This document shows positions 36,588-37,270 of a DNA stretch of 37,270 bases, one piece after another. Position 1 is the stretch's first letter. Every line of letters starts with the position of its first letter. This DNA is from an uncultured bacterium (lineage in GTDB: Bacteria > Bacteroidota > Bacteroidia > Chitinophagales > Chitinophagaceae). The notes under the pieces are model-generated. The model had not been told where the DNA came from. It did no database searches and saw only the letters and a program-made list of their open reading frames with translations. Both the position numbers and the translations under genes were made by a program. Location of the stretch: NCBI GenBank assembly GCA_903921675.1, contig CAIXQW010000148.1:1-37270 (forward strand), in the 5' to 3' direction.

Positions 36588-37270
36588 TTATGCTTGTAAA
36601 GTTTTAATAAATTCTATTAATTGAATATTTAAATTTTCAACAGCCAATGGAATATTCCATTTGCTCTTGTCTCTTATTTCTACATAATTGCTCACTGCCC
36701 TAAGTTGTACAAAAGGAATATTTTCCTGCAAGCATACATAATGCAATGCAGCACCTTCCATACTTTCTATACTTGGTTTATATAATGTATTAAGTTTTTC
36801 AATTGTTGCAGCATTGCCGCTAACTGTGTTTACAGTAATTGCATTTACATGCATCAAGCCATTAAAAAATGTTGGATAAGGCTGTTGTGTGTTAAACAAC
36901 CACCCATTAGTGAAAGGCTGTGTATTCCCATCTATTAATTGCATAGTATATGCATCTATAAATTGTTCATTGTCTTGCACACCAATATCTGCAAATCTAT
37001 CTGCACCAATGCAATACACATTGCCAATATTTAGTTGGTGCTTAAAACTGCCTGCAATACCAGCTTGAATAATTAAGTTCACTGGCTGTTGGGCAATTTT
37101 TGTAAGATGATAGATAGTACTTGCAACACTTACACCTGTGATACAAAAATGTATAATTATATTCTCTGCAATAAAAAAAGCATCTTGGCTTTGTATGTTG
37201 TAGTGCTCCTCGCAAAAGGCTATGCTAGCTTGTATCTCTAGCCTTGTTGCAGCTACTATATAATAATTAA
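36588..37270 (-). CDS. mqnB: Futalosine hydrolase, 5' end beyond window
   Basis: Nucleoside-phosphorylase-like 'LIIQAGIAGSFKHQLNIGNVYCIGADRFADIGVQD', 'ESMEGAALHYVCLQENIPFVQLRAVSNYVEIRDKSKWNI'; the frame stays open upstream of 37082: NYYIVAATRLEIQASIAFCEEHYNIQSQDAFFIAENIIIHFCITGVSVASTIYHLTKIAQQPV. Confidence 0.85.
   Translation of the reverse strand, partial: NYYIVAATRLEIQASIAFCEEHYNIQSQDAFFIAENIIIHFCITGVSVASTIYHLTKIAQQPVNLIIQAGIAGSFKHQLNIGNVYCIGADRFADIGVQDNEQFIDAYTMQLIDGNTQPFTNGWLFNTQQPYPTFFNGLMHVNAITVNTVSGNAATIEKLNTLYKPSIESMEGAALHYVCLQENIPFVQLRAVSNYVEIRDKSKWNIPLAVENLNIQLIEFIKTLQA

Noticed and set aside
1-37270. CRISPR arrays, canonical tRNA genes, rRNA genes, IS elements, toxin-antitoxin or phage defence modules
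   Set aside because: Looked for direct-repeat/spacer patterns, T-arm motifs, transposase and defence motifs; nothing supportable apart from the tmRNA and the recombinase remnant.

Overview
This AT-rich window comes from a Bacteroidetes (Chitinophagales/Cytophaga-like) chromosome. The assignment rests on T9SS C-terminal domains, TAnnTTTG-type promoters, bTHX, a Y-A-M-A-A tmRNA tag and SprB repeats. Housekeeping genes: heme A synthase, pdxH, bTHX, HU, rdgB, ilvE, rpsL-rpsG, mutS2-like, ogt, rplK-rplA-rplJ-rplL, ssrA tmRNA, mqnD and mqnB (mqnB runs off the right edge). Interspersed are four putative Type IX-secreted proteins: two with CHU_C/gliding-type C-termini and two with a type-A sorting domain, including a 1856-aa SprB-repeat protein. 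Items absent from the ORF track: bTHX (35 aa), 40-aa and 59-aa membrane microproteins, tmRNA with tag ...GNDYAMAA, an L1-type leader before rplK, a degenerate serine-recombinase C-terminus next to the tmRNA, a DUF2147 gene split by an in-frame TAG, and a palindromic intergenic repeat family at two distant loci. I did not find a clear new defence or biosynthetic system. The best leads are the ssrA-linked recombinase remnant, the repeat family, the strictly 66-aa-phased repeat array, the Smr-less MutS2 alongside a separate DUF2027-Smr protein, and the unusual breakup of the ribosomal protein operons.
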